This document shows positions 43,642 to 51,413 of a stretch of 64,000 nt of DNA, piece after piece; the first letter of the stretch is position 1, and every line of letters begins with the position of its first letter. The stretch is from contig JBEKUJ010000010.1 in assembly GCA_049515135.1 (NCBI GenBank), positions 65,661 to 129,660 on the forward strand, written 5' to 3'. Origin of the DNA: Fen-1364 sp049515135 (lineage in GTDB: Bacteria > Spirochaetota > Spirochaetia > SZUA-6 > Fen-1364). The notes under the pieces were generated by a model. It saw only the letters and a program-made list of their open reading frames with translations, was not told the origin of the DNA and made no database searches. A program made the position numbers and the translations under genes.

Positions 43642-45198
43642 CTATTCGTAATGCTTGAGGCGCTCCCAGGGGAACGGAACCTTGAGGCCGCTAGCAACCA
43701 CGATATTGAGATTCGTTTCATACGGCATGGCGTAGGGATTGTCCAGGCGGCCCGCGATGGTCACCTCCTGATACACCGCGTTCAGCTCCTTCAGATCATT
43801 GGCAAGGACGATGATGACGTTCCCGTCATGGCCCATACGTCCCCACAGGTAGTAGTTGTTGTGAGCACAGATGGCGGGCGGAAGGCCAAGCGCCCGCCCA
43901 TAAAGGTCTATGGCGGCTGCTTCCCCGTAGTTGTTGCCAAAGAACACTGCCTTGGCCCTCTTCTCAGGTGGAAGGGAATTGTAGACTGCGGCAACTTTCT
44001 CCGCCATTTCCTTCCAGCCGAACATGTCCGCATAGTCCTGCGGCAGCCCGCGGAGCGCCAGGTGCTCACTGGCGCTTGCTGACGGACTGGCGTTCAAGGC
44101 CCGCTCGTACTGAATGAAGTTGCTGACAGAGAGCAGCGGCACCGTAAACGGAGCGAAGAACAAGGAAGCCGCGGCAACCACGGAGGCATATGCCGCGCGC
44201 GCTCCAACGCTCCTTACCTTTGCTTCCGCCCACACGGCGCCCCCGGCGAAGAGCGTGGGGTAAATAGCGGCGATGTAGTAGTCCTTTCCATGGAGGACCA
44301 CCAGGAGGACCAGCATCACGATGTAGGACAAAGAGAACGCTCGATACGCGGCGAACTTCGGCTTGATCCCGAAAGACCACAACCCGGCCAGCCAGACGGG
44401 GAACGCAAGCACTCCCGCCAGGAGCACTTCCCGCGCCAGAAGGACTAGGGGAGGAAGAACGACGTTCTTTCCGTGCGCGCCGGCTCGCGCCAGCTCCAAG
44501 AAAGGCCAGCCGTGGTGGTATTGCCACCAGAGGTTCGGGGACATGATAAGAAGGGCCAGCGCAGCCCCCACCCAGAGCCACGGCCGCAGGAAAGACCGGC
44601 GAAGCGGCGTTGCCAGGATCCCAAGGAGTAGCGCGGCAACATAGAGGAGAATCATGTACTTGGTGAGAAAGCTGATGCCGACGATGGCTCCAAAGGCGAG
44701 CCACCACCTCTCGTCTCTTGATTGAACCAGGCGAACGATGCACCAGGAGCAGCCAAGCCACGCAAGCGGCTGTAGAACGTCGGTGGAGAGCTTGGTTCCA
44801 CCCATAAGGATGACGCCCCCGCCGAACACGCACAGCCCAGCCAGGAACTGCGAGAACCGTCCGCCGCCCAGGGATCGGGCAAACTCGGCCGAGAGAGAGA
44901 CAGTCACCGCCATGAGGGCGGCGGGGAAAAGCTCAAACACGAAGTGAGATCCGCCGGACAGCTTCCACAGGAACGCGGCCAGCAACGGCACAAGGGGCGG
45001 CTGATCCACGTACCCCAGCGCGGGCCTCTGCCCGCAAACGATGAAGTACAGCTCGTCGCGGAAGAAGCCGTAGCCGGCGCCGGCCGCCAGATGGATGGCC
45101 AGCGTTGCCAGGCCCAGGAGGATGGAAGGCCGAAGGAGAGATTTCCATGAGAAACCGTGGTTCTCAAGTTCTGTCATGTTTTCGCTACCCATTGCCAT
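43642..45198 (-). CDS. ArnT/PMT-like glycosyltransferase (family 39) in the captured segment
   Basis: 518-aa polytopic membrane protein of the dolichyl-phosphate-mannose/ArnT type (GT39/GT83-like), which moves a sugar from a polyprenyl phosphate to protein or lipid outside the membrane. The first loop has GYGFFRDELYFIVCGQRPA with the catalytic-type D48-E49 pair, then GYVDQPPLVPLLAAF, and about 10-11 membrane segments. A soluble C-terminal domain (about 385-518) is present. It is intact and runs opposite to istAB. Such genes are not part of IS21; it was probably picked up from a spirochaete chromosome. Confidence 0.85.
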   Translation of the reverse strand: MAMGSENMTELENHGFSWKSLLRPSILLGLATLAIHLAAGAGYGFFRDELYFIVCGQRPALGYVDQPPLVPLLAAFLWKLSGGSHFVFELFPAALMAVTVSLSAEFARSLGGGRFSQFLAGLCVFGGGVILMGGTKLSTDVLQPLAWLGCSWCIVRLVQSRDERWWLAFGAIVGISFLTKYMILLYVAALLLGILATPLRRSFLRPWLWVGAALALLIMSPNLWWQYHHGWPFLELARAGAHGKNVVLPPLVLLAREVLLAGVLAFPVWLAGLWSFGIKPKFAAYRAFSLSYIVMLVLLVVLHGKDYYIAAIYPTLFAGGAVWAEAKVRSVGARAAYASVVAAASLFFAPFTVPLLSVSNFIQYERALNASPSASASEHLALRGLPQDYADMFGWKEMAEKVAAVYNSLPPEKRAKAVFFGNNYGEAAAIDLYGRALGLPPAICAHNNYYLWGRMGHDGNVIIVLANDLKELNAVYQEVTIAGRLDNPYAMPYETNLNIVVASGLKVPFPWERLKHYE

Positions 45199-45301
45199 GG
45201 TTGAACACCGAAAAAGCCAAAATCAAACCACAATTTTTCCCTTCACCACATAGCTTCTGCGTGCCGCTTCTCCCTTTTAAAGTCTGTAGAAAGCCGATAA
45301 T

Positions 45302-45505
45302 TCATAGCCGTCGGTGATCTATCTCCTTGAATCCGCCTTCCTCCAGCGCGACCGCAATTGTCTCTTTCCCATAGTACATTCGGTGCGTTAAAATCTCTCT
45401 CCGATCAGCTCCTATCTGGAACACTTGAAATCGTTCCTCGAGATTCCCCGTCATTGTCTTTCTTTGTGTCAGAATCGTCGGCCCTTCGCTGCCCTCTACT
45501 TCCTC
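45302..45505 (-). pseudogene. C-terminal fragment, perhaps of a SAM methyltransferase
   Basis: The last 65 codons read protein-like (EERFQVFQIGADRREILTHR, then MYYGKETIAVALEEGGFKEI). The block ILTHRMYY...ETIxxALEExGF is reminiscent of the end of class I methyltransferases. The N-terminal part is missing, replaced by the IS21 right end. It lies upstream of the glycosyltransferase gene on the same strand, consistent with one captured chromosome piece. Confidence 0.35.
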
Positions 45506-45580
45506 TGTCTCCCATTCTCCTGACGGCCTGCCGCATCCGGATGCCCCCTCCCATCGAGGGTCAGGCCTCTCAAGTAGGTG

Positions 45581-45628
45581 TGGGGAATCTAGTTGACCCT
45601 GGGGGTGGGAATATCGTGGCCCTTGACA
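45581..45628 (-). repeat. Right-end repeats of the IS21 unit
   Basis: TGGGGAATCTAGTTGACCCT (45581-45600) and TGGGAATATCGTGGCCCT (45606-45623), followed by TGACA, are inverted versions of the left-end repeats. ACCTCCG directly after 45628 is the second copy of the target duplication. Confidence 0.82.
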
Positions 45629-45695
45629 ACCTCCGCTTCTCTGTGCACGTGGGCGGTGCAAGATTCCGCCGATTATCTGATTCAGCGGAGATATT

Positions 45696-46604
45696 TTACA
45701 ATCCTTCCTCCGCTTTTTCGATCCACCTGCTGAGCACGTATCCAATCAGAGGCATTGCACAGCCAATCGCGATTCGCTTATCCCTTCTTTGAGAAAATTG
45801 CATCGCCACTATTTGGTACTGAAGATCTGGCCTCCGCTTCAAACCAAAAATAGGGCCCCCGCTCGCGCCTTCGATACTGACCTCCAGCTTCTCTGAGTAA
45901 CGAGCGCAGAAAAGGCCCTTTCTTCCTTGAGTGATGCCTTCATCCGGGTCCGCAATCCATTCCAAAGGAATGAGCGTTGGCTTGAGCACAGCCTTCGGGC
46001 CGTAAACGAAGGAGCTTCCATGTAGGTTGTCGGGGAATCCGAGTACGTAGAAACTCTCGAAAACAGAAAGGTCCTGACCAGTCCAGTGCTCTTCCTCAAG
46101 GGGAATAACTTTGTTTCTTTCGAATAGAGGGAGCAAATTAGGCTGATAGTACGGTGTGAACTCGATCAGACCTAGGTCGAGCCCAATCTTGGATTCAATG
46201 TCGACATGATACTTGGGAAGATCGCCAAAAGGGAATGGAACTGGATATTGGCTTACCGCTTCAGGTCCGAACGTGTCGACAAAGGCCGCGTTTTCCACGC
46301 GAAGTCCCTCATCAAGGGCCCTCGCAAGGTTGTGCCCTGCGGTAACATAGAACCATCTGCCCTTGCAGACCAGCAGGAACCCTGGGAAAATTACCCTACC
46401 CGCAGGATGCTTGCTATCAATATGGGAGACCCGGAGAACTGTTGCGACGAGGTGCCTCGCGAACAAGTCAAATAGCTCCGCAAGGTAGCGCTTACTCTCT
46501 TCTTCACTGAGTATCACATCCTTGCCTCCAAATCCGGGGTAAATATACCAAGCGAGCATTCTTCCATGAAAGGTCTTCCTACGCGCGTCCTCATGATGGC
46601 TCAC
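45696..46604 (-). CDS. Cytoplasmic trypsin-like serine protease
   Basis: 302-aa protein with a chymotrypsin-fold catalytic triad in order: FYVTAGHNL (H91), KIGLDLGLIEF (D143) and IEGASGGPIFG (S248). There is no signal peptide, so it acts in the cytoplasm. Trypsin-like proteases of this kind occur in bacterial defence systems as effectors or sensors, usually with a partner; no obvious partner gene is next to it, although the IS21 unit inserted just downstream of its stop (68 bp). A stand-alone or orphaned defence gene is plausible. Confidence 0.78.
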   Translation of the reverse strand: MSHHEDARRKTFHGRMLAWYIYPGFGGKDVILSEEESKRYLAELFDLFARHLVATVLRVSHIDSKHPAGRVIFPGFLLVCKGRWFYVTAGHNLARALDEGLRVENAAFVDTFGPEAVSQYPVPFPFGDLPKYHVDIESKIGLDLGLIEFTPYYQPNLLPLFERNKVIPLEEEHWTGQDLSVFESFYVLGFPDNLHGSSFVYGPKAVLKPTLIPLEWIADPDEGITQGRKGLFCARYSEKLEVSIEGASGGPIFGLKRRPDLQYQIVAMQFSQRRDKRIAIGCAMPLIGYVLSRWIEKAEEGL

Positions 46605-46936
46605 TTACCTGACTGCGGAAAGCAGCACATTCGACGAATCCTTTCGGGCCCGATACGTCTATTGAGGCTTGCAGTGTCATCGGACAACTGACCGCTACCG
46701 GACTGCACATCAGTTGTGAAAAGGTCCGCCGGATGCATGTTGGGTGAGATTTCTTTGCTCAATGCCAATGGCAATCGTCCAGACATTTTACGTGCTTCAA
46801 TAAGTCGTTATTGCAGGAACCGAACAACAGAGAGAAGATACCTTAGTAAAGGGAAGGAGAAATGCTCCCGATGCTTTGAGATTTCCCTCAGCAAGACGGG
46901 TTACGTTCGAGGAATGGGAGCAGGGAGGAAATCTGA
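46605..46936. other. Intergenic region
   Basis: 332 bp between the divergent protease gene and the Mth938-like gene. No gene; the open frames here do not look like protein. AGGGAGGAA close to the end is the ribosome site of the next gene. I see no clear promoter hexamer pair. Confidence 0.4.
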
Positions 46937-47284
46937 ATGGTTGAGAAGTTCTCTTTCGGATCGGTCTGCATTGACGGGGTCACCTATGACTATGACGTGG
47001 TGATTGAGCACGGGGATGTCCGCAAACGCAAGAAGAAGGCGTCCAAAGAACTGCGCAACGAGTTCGGCCATACGCCGCTCTCCCTTGCCGAGAACATACC
47101 GTGGAGCTGCCGCCGCCTTGTAGTGGGAACGGGCGCCAGCGGAGCGATGCCTGTCATGGACGATGTCCGGGATGAGGCCAGCAGACGCGGCGTTGAACTC
47201 GTCGTAGTCGCGACGGAGCAGGCCATTGAGCTTCTGAACAAGCAGCCGGAGGATACGAATGCAATACTGCACATCACCTGGTAA
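46937..47284 (+). CDS. Mth938-like domain protein
   Basis: 115-aa protein that is one Mth938/NDUFAF3-type domain: FGSVCIDGVTYDYDVVIEHG, VRKRKKKASKELRNEFGHTP, LVVGTGASGAMPV, EASRRGVELVVV and NAILHITW. The fold is structurally defined but its bacterial role is unknown. GGGAGG precedes the ATG. It stands alone in the island and may be a chromosomal-type gene carried along. Confidence 0.88.
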   Translation: MVEKFSFGSVCIDGVTYDYDVVIEHGDVRKRKKKASKELRNEFGHTPLSLAENIPWSCRRLVVGTGASGAMPVMDDVRDEASRRGVELVVVATEQAIELLNKQPEDTNAILHITW

Positions 47285-47725
47285 GCGGCGCCATTAAAGG
47301 GCTGTTGTTCGTCTCTGTCTCAGGCTTATGCACTTTACGTACTCCGAGAGCACGACTGTCCGCGCTGTGCTCACAGAAGTTGCGGGCTAATTAGGAGCAT
47401 GTCGCCGAAGGAGTATGCATAAAGAGTGGACACCGACTGAATCGACGAGCCACAAATAGGTATTGTCGCTGAAACTTGAGACGCATCCCAGCTTCTTGGC
47501 GCTTTTCTGACCCAAGGTCGCGATTGTGAAGACATCCTTCGTCAAAGAATCTAGCGTTTGCCGCCTTTGTAGGTTCCTTTCAGGGCTGCAAACGGCGGAT
47601 CTGCTAGCTCTATTAGCTACCCGTAAAGATATGTATCCAATAGGGACATGAAGTTGAATCTAAAGGGTGTTTGCGAAGCAATCCCATCCAGCGGCAACAT
47701 GTAGCGATAGCTATAGGGTGGGGGT
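47285..47725. other. Intergenic region
   Basis: 441 bp without a supportable gene, between the Mth938-like gene and an XRE regulator. It presumably holds the promoter and autoregulatory sites of that regulator; I cannot point to a convincing operator. GGGTGGGGG directly before 47726 is its ribosome site. Confidence 0.4.
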
Positions 47726-48052
47726 ATGGACAAGCGAAGCCCTGTTCGGGCTCTGTTGGCAACGAACTTGAAGCGAGCCAGGAAGAATATGAACCTTTCT
47801 CAGCTCTCTTTGGCAAACCAGATCGAGATGGCTGCGAATTTCATAAACAGCGTAGAACAAGGAAAGAAGTGGATTTCCTCGAAAACGATGCAAAAACTAT
47901 GTGACGCTCTGAACATTCAACCCTACCAATTGTTCTTGCCTGAGAAAGCGGAGGTAATAGAAAAAGACTCGGCAATTGCGGCCTGCTGCGATGACATCGC
48001 TAAAGGGACCGCTCGTATTATCAAGGAAGTCCGAGGTAAATACCTAGGATAG
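47726..48052 (+). CDS. XRE-family transcriptional regulator
   Basis: 108-aa protein with a Cro/CI-type HTH in residues 10-65: LKRARKNMNLSQLSLANQIE, then AANFINSVEQGKKWISSKTM and LCDALNIQPYQLFLP. The remaining 40 residues form a short helical tail. A regulator of this size placed between cargo and the transfer half of an ICE often represses excision or transfer genes; its target is not visible. Confidence 0.88.
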   Translation: MDKRSPVRALLATNLKRARKNMNLSQLSLANQIEMAANFINSVEQGKKWISSKTMQKLCDALNIQPYQLFLPEKAEVIEKDSAIAACCDDIAKGTARIIKEVRGKYLG

Positions 48053-48268
48053 CGACCAGCGTCATTGGCGGGGAGCTCGAAAAAGCTGCGTTCCGATCCG
48101 CCCGAACTAGGGAGGATTTGTCGAAAACTCTCCTTGTCCTTCCGCATTAGATGGCAGGCGAGGAGTAGCTCGGAAGTGCTCAGTGAAGGCCACCTGAGTG
48201 GCTTTCGTGAACAGAACCAACTAGGGAAATAGGATGTTACTTCAAGTGCCGGGCAAAAAGGAAAGTCG

Positions 48269-49066
48269 ATGAGCAACGATGATGTCTTTCCACACTACAA
48301 TTTCAACTTTCAACGAATTCGCGAGCACTGGAAAGATGCTCTTGGAAACGTTGCGGCGGCCAAGAAGTATCTACGCGTTGTCGGCAAGCGCCTTGAGTAC
48401 TGGCTGGCAGAGCTTGGGCCCTGGGTAGAGTTCGATTTCGCGGTGAAGCGTCTCAGGGAAGACCTTGATATTGAGGACGCCGAGAGTCGGCTTGTTTGGT
48501 TCGCTCTCAGGCATCGCGTTCGAATGGCCAACGCGCAACGCAGGCAACTCGATGCCGCGCGCAATGAGGAAGGCGATTGCGACATTCATGTAGATGTCCC
48601 GATCTCCAGCGACGGCACACACGATAAAGTCTGGCACGAGGACTTTAGAAAGACCTACAAGAGGGCGTTGGCGAAGGAACGCAAGGAACTTGAAAAACTG
48701 CGAGAAACCGGATACATGCCGGCCTCAGACACTGAGGCACCTCACAAGAAGATGCAGCCGCAGGATGTTCGCGTTCTAGTGCGGCCGCGCCTTCAGTGGG
48801 TATGGGCAAACCGTCTGCTTGCATATCTCTTTGAGATGCTGCGTGAGGAGAAGGCCATCTGCGATGACGGGGAAATGTGGGCTGCCTTGGATGGAGTCTT
48901 TCGGGACAGAAACGGAAAGCCAATCACACGCAAGGATCTGGCCCTTTGGGCGCACCAGTACCGCAACAACAAGTCGTGCGAGGAAGAGGCGGGAAAGCCA
49001 AAAAAGCACCAGCTCGTCGATCAAATAGTTGAAAAAATCCGCGGAAAAGGCTTAACCGGGCCTTAA
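48269..49066 (+). CDS. Hypothetical protein of the element backbone
   Basis: 265-aa highly charged protein without signal or membrane segment. Helical blocks include KDALGNVAAAKKYLRVVGKR and KTYKRALAKERKELEKLRET; the C-terminus has DRNGKPITRKDLALWAHQYR. No recognised family. AAGGAAAG precedes the ATG. It is the sole gene between the XRE regulator and a good terminator that overlaps its stop codon. Confidence 0.7.
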   Translation: MSNDDVFPHYNFNFQRIREHWKDALGNVAAAKKYLRVVGKRLEYWLAELGPWVEFDFAVKRLREDLDIEDAESRLVWFALRHRVRMANAQRRQLDAARNEEGDCDIHVDVPISSDGTHDKVWHEDFRKTYKRALAKERKELEKLRETGYMPASDTEAPHKKMQPQDVRVLVRPRLQWVWANRLLAYLFEMLREEKAICDDGEMWAALDGVFRDRNGKPITRKDLALWAHQYRNNKSCEEEAGKPKKHQLVDQIVEKIRGKGLTGP

Positions 49067-49081
49067 CCGGCTAAGCTTTTT
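49050..49081 (+). terminator. Terminator overlapping the end of the 48269 gene; contains the GCTTAACCGG motif
   Basis: GCTTA-A-CCGG / GCCTTAA / CCGG-C-TAAGC forms a 9-bp stem with one mismatch and a 7-nt loop, followed by TTTTT. The stop codon TAA lies in the loop. The 10-mer GCTTAACCGG and a second CTTAACCGG copy here also match the site upstream of the left-end excisionase-like gene (11955-11964), so the region may double as an operator. Confidence 0.75.
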
Positions 49082-49145
49082 GTGCACTGCCATCTGGTAG
49101 GCTTTCTCCTGCAAGTGCAAAAGAACTTCGCAAGGAGGAAGTTGG

Positions 49146-49337
49146 ATGGAGCAGGCACTCTGGACGAAGAAAGATGTAGCGAGATTCCTGAACAGGTCCC
49201 TGTCTTCAATTGATCACGCTGTCAGTGCCCGAAAGATACCATACCTGAAGGTTCTGCGCCACGTGCGGTTTGATCCGGCGGAAGTAAAGGCCTGGGTCGA
49301 GCAGATGTCGGTAAAGCCCATCGGGATCGAGCAATGA
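49146..49337 (+). CDS. AlpA/excisionase-type helix-turn-helix protein
   Basis: 63-aa single-domain DNA-binding protein: LWTKKDVARFLNRSLSSIDH, then ARKIPYLKVLRHVRFDPAEV and KAWVEQM, a standard HTH_17 fold. AGGAGG lies 6-7 nt before the ATG. Its stop overlaps the start of the next gene (ATGA 49334-49337), so it opens the operon leading to the DUF3631 helicase. Role: excisionase or regulator of the transfer half. Confidence 0.85.
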   Translation: MEQALWTKKDVARFLNRSLSSIDHAVSARKIPYLKVLRHVRFDPAEVKAWVEQMSVKPIGIEQ

Positions 49338-49528
49338 GGAGGCCCTCCAAAACGCTCTCATCGGCAATAGAATGGCTTCTTGCCGAGTGCGAGCGCACAC
49401 CATACGGCCGTTTGTCGATCGGTATTCAACTGCACGAGGGCCGGATCGCAAGAGTCTTCAAGAGCATAGAAGAAACCACACTGTCGCCTCAAGGCGGAAA
49501 GGGACACACCGAGGATGGCAGCCGATAG
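49334..49528 (+). CDS. Small DUF2292-like protein
   Basis: 64-aa protein whose middle, YGRLSIGIQLHEGRIARVFK, resembles the YGxIxIxVxDGxVVxIxK core of DUF2292 proteins, which are small proteins of unknown function. It is translationally coupled to the HTH gene upstream and overlaps the start of the DUF3631 gene by 14 bp. Confidence 0.6.
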   Translation: MRRPSKTLSSAIEWLLAECERTPYGRLSIGIQLHEGRIARVFKSIEETTLSPQGGKGHTEDGSR

Positions 49529-51227
49529 CGACAATCATCGCGCTACAGCTAGCGGCAATGGACATGGAGTCCTTTCTCGCCCCATCAGTGAGATCACGGA
49601 TGAAGAGCTGGCAAAGGCGAGGCAAGATACACAAGAGAGGCTGCGAGTTCAAGAAACCGCGGGGGCTGAGGCCGCGGCGGCGAGCGAAAAGTTCAAAAGG
49701 ATCATCGAAGAGATTGAAGGGCTTGACGAGAACCAGTTTGAGCTTCGGTCGCGGGAAATCGCAAGACGGCATGAGGTCAGCGTTTCACTTCTTCGTAAGT
49801 GGTGGCGGCAGCTCCACCAAGTGGAGCGCGAATCCAGGCCCGGGGGCGGAAAGCGAGTGGAACTGCCGACCGACGATGCGTGGCCCGAGGCGGTCAGCAC
49901 CTCCGAGCTTCTCTCCGTGATCCTGGCGAAGGTGCGTGAGTACGTTGTACTGAGTCCTTCGGGGGCTTTGGCCGTGGCCCTCTACACCATGCTCACCTAC
50001 ATCGTGGACGAGCTGGCCATTTGTCCCATGCTGCTCCTACAGAGTGCGGTGAAGCGTAGCGGGAAGACGACGCTACTGGGGCTGCTGCTACGGATATGCT
50101 ATCGAGCCCTGGGCGCGGCGAGCATCTCCCCTGCGGCGCTCTACCGCGTCGTTGACTGCCTAAGACCCACCCTTCTTCTGGATGAAGTAGACACAACTCT
50201 CGCGCAAAAGACGGACACCTCGGAGGCGCTTCGCGGGCTTCTGAACGCAGGCAACGACAGGACCTCAAGCAGCGTCCTTCGCTGCGTAGGGGAAGAAAAG
50301 GAAGTGGTGTCCTACGACGCATTCGGCGCGAAGGTGCTGGCCGGAATTGGACACATCCCGGACACCATGGAAGATCGCTCGGTCGTTGTTGAGCTTTTGC
50401 GGAAGCTTGAAAGCGAGAAAGTAAGACGGTTTTCGGTGCTGGATGACCAGAGGGAGTTCAAGGAGATCAGGCGCAAGCTTCTTCGCTGGGCAAATGACTA
50501 TGGAAAGACTATCGGGCGAGCGCGACCGGAGGTGCCGTATGGCCTGAACGACCGAGCGGCGGACAACTGGTCGCCTCTCTTGGCGATAGCAGACCTTGCA
50601 GGAGCGGAATGGGGGAAGCGCGCGAGGACTGCTTCGGTCGAGCTTACCCGTAAGGTTGGGGACGACGAGCAGGACATGCGGTTTGAGCTGCTGAAGGACA
50701 TCAGGGCCATCTTCGAGGAGGAGGGCGGGGAAGCATGCAAGGCGGTCGCCACCTCCACACTCCTGGGCAAGCTTTGCAAGATGGAAGAAGCCCCCTGGGC
50801 CGCCATCAATCGAGGGGAGCGCCTCAATCCAAGAGGGCTGGCTCGGATGCTCAAACCTTTCGGGATAGTCAGTGCAAACTTGAAGATCAGTCGTGACCCG
50901 GTGACGGAGCACGATGTGGTAGCGAAGGGCTATAAGCAAGAAACATTCGTCGATGCATGGGTGCGATATTTGCCGCTACCCGCTACCTACGAAGGAAAAG
51001 TGCCTGAAATTCAAGGGAATCACGAGAAAAGGGGGGTAGCGGCACAGGTAGCGGTAGCTCGTGGAAATCCGCTACCTAACAGTGAAAAGGGTGGGGTAGC
51101 GGATAATTGCCGCTACCGCTACCCAAACGCTACCGAGGGAGAAGCGAAAAAAGGGCCATTTTCAAGGGAAATCGAGGGTGAAGGGGCCGGAGGTAGCGGG
51201 GTAGCGGAAAAAAAGGAGGGTCCGTGA
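49515..51227 (+). CDS. DUF3631 P-loop protein (helicase/primase-associated)
   Basis: 570-aa protein. An N-terminal coiled-coil/HTH region (residues about 25-110, ending VSLLRKWWRQLHQ) precedes an AAA-like ATPase with Walker A QSAVKRSGKTTLL (K184) and Walker B RPTLLLDEVDTTL. DUF3631 covers residues about 310-490. These proteins occur on phages and plasmids beside replication genes and are thought to act in DNA replication. The tail after residue 485 is low-complexity, encoded by the GGTAGCGG repeat cluster, and contains no domain. It is the last gene before the conjugation operon. Confidence 0.82.
   Translation: MAADSDNHRATASGNGHGVLSRPISEITDEELAKARQDTQERLRVQETAGAEAAAASEKFKRIIEEIEGLDENQFELRSREIARRHEVSVSLLRKWWRQLHQVERESRPGGGKRVELPTDDAWPEAVSTSELLSVILAKVREYVVLSPSGALAVALYTMLTYIVDELAICPMLLLQSAVKRSGKTTLLGLLLRICYRALGAASISPAALYRVVDCLRPTLLLDEVDTTLAQKTDTSEALRGLLNAGNDRTSSSVLRCVGEEKEVVSYDAFGAKVLAGIGHIPDTMEDRSVVVELLRKLESEKVRRFSVLDDQREFKEIRRKLLRWANDYGKTIGRARPEVPYGLNDRAADNWSPLLAIADLAGAEWGKRARTASVELTRKVGDDEQDMRFELLKDIRAIFEEEGGEACKAVATSTLLGKLCKMEEAPWAAINRGERLNPRGLARMLKPFGIVSANLKISRDPVTEHDVVAKGYKQETFVDAWVRYLPLPATYEGKVPEIQGNHEKRGVAAQVAVARGNPLPNSEKGGVADNCRYRYPNATEGEAKKGPFSREIEGEGAGGSGVAEKKEGP
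50973..51207. repeat. Iteron-like GGTAGCGG cluster
   Basis: Ten perfect copies of GGTAGCGG in either orientation: reverse (CCGCTACC) at 50973, 50980, 51069, 51110 and 51116; forward at 51035, 51047, 51095, 51192 and 51200. Partial copies lie at 51053 and 51128. They fall in different reading frames of the DUF3631 tail, so they are not explained by a protein repeat. Such clusters are typical of replication-initiator or regulator binding sites. Confidence 0.7.
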
Positions 51228-51244
51228 GTCGCACTGCGACCTTT
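51228..51244 (+). other. Short hairpin after the DUF3631 gene
   Basis: GTCGC-ACT-GCGAC followed by CTTTT, just after the stop codon. A 5-bp stem with a short T-run is a weak terminator or a partial transcription barrier. The remaining 170 bp to trbE hold no gene. Confidence 0.35.
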
Positions 51245-51413
51245 TGGGGTTTTCCGGATGTCTGAGGATGAAAGGAACGGTGGAAGAGAATGCCTACAAA
51301 ATGCCAATTATGTGCAAAAGGAAAGATAGTTCTATTGTTTGATGAATTTAGGTCGAAAATGGTTATAACCCTGGCTACCCGGGCAGTCGCTTGAGAAAAG
51401 TAGGGATAATGGA

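Larger units (their letters stand above)
40720..45628 (+). mobile_element. IS21-family unit with captured chromosomal DNA
   Basis: 4909 bp from TGTCCGGGGTCA to TGGCCCTTGACA, flanked on both sides by the 7-bp direct repeat ACCTCCG (40713-40719 and 45629-45635). The ends are imperfect inverted repeats: TGTCcGGGgtCAtatAGATTCCC on the left, TGTCaAGGgcCAcgATATTCCC on the right, read inwards. istA and istB occupy the left half. The right half (43226-45580) holds minus-strand genes unrelated to transposition. The target duplication shows that the whole unit inserted in one event. Confidence 0.82.

Noticed and set aside
43283..43651. 122-codon plus-strand frame after istB
   Set aside because: The opposite strand reads as a GlnD-like fragment with recognisable blocks; the plus frame has no similarity to anything I know.
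49372..49920. 182-codon frame overlapping the DUF2292-like and DUF3631 genes
   Set aside because: Arg/Ser-rich shadow frame; both overlapped genes are coupled and recognisable.
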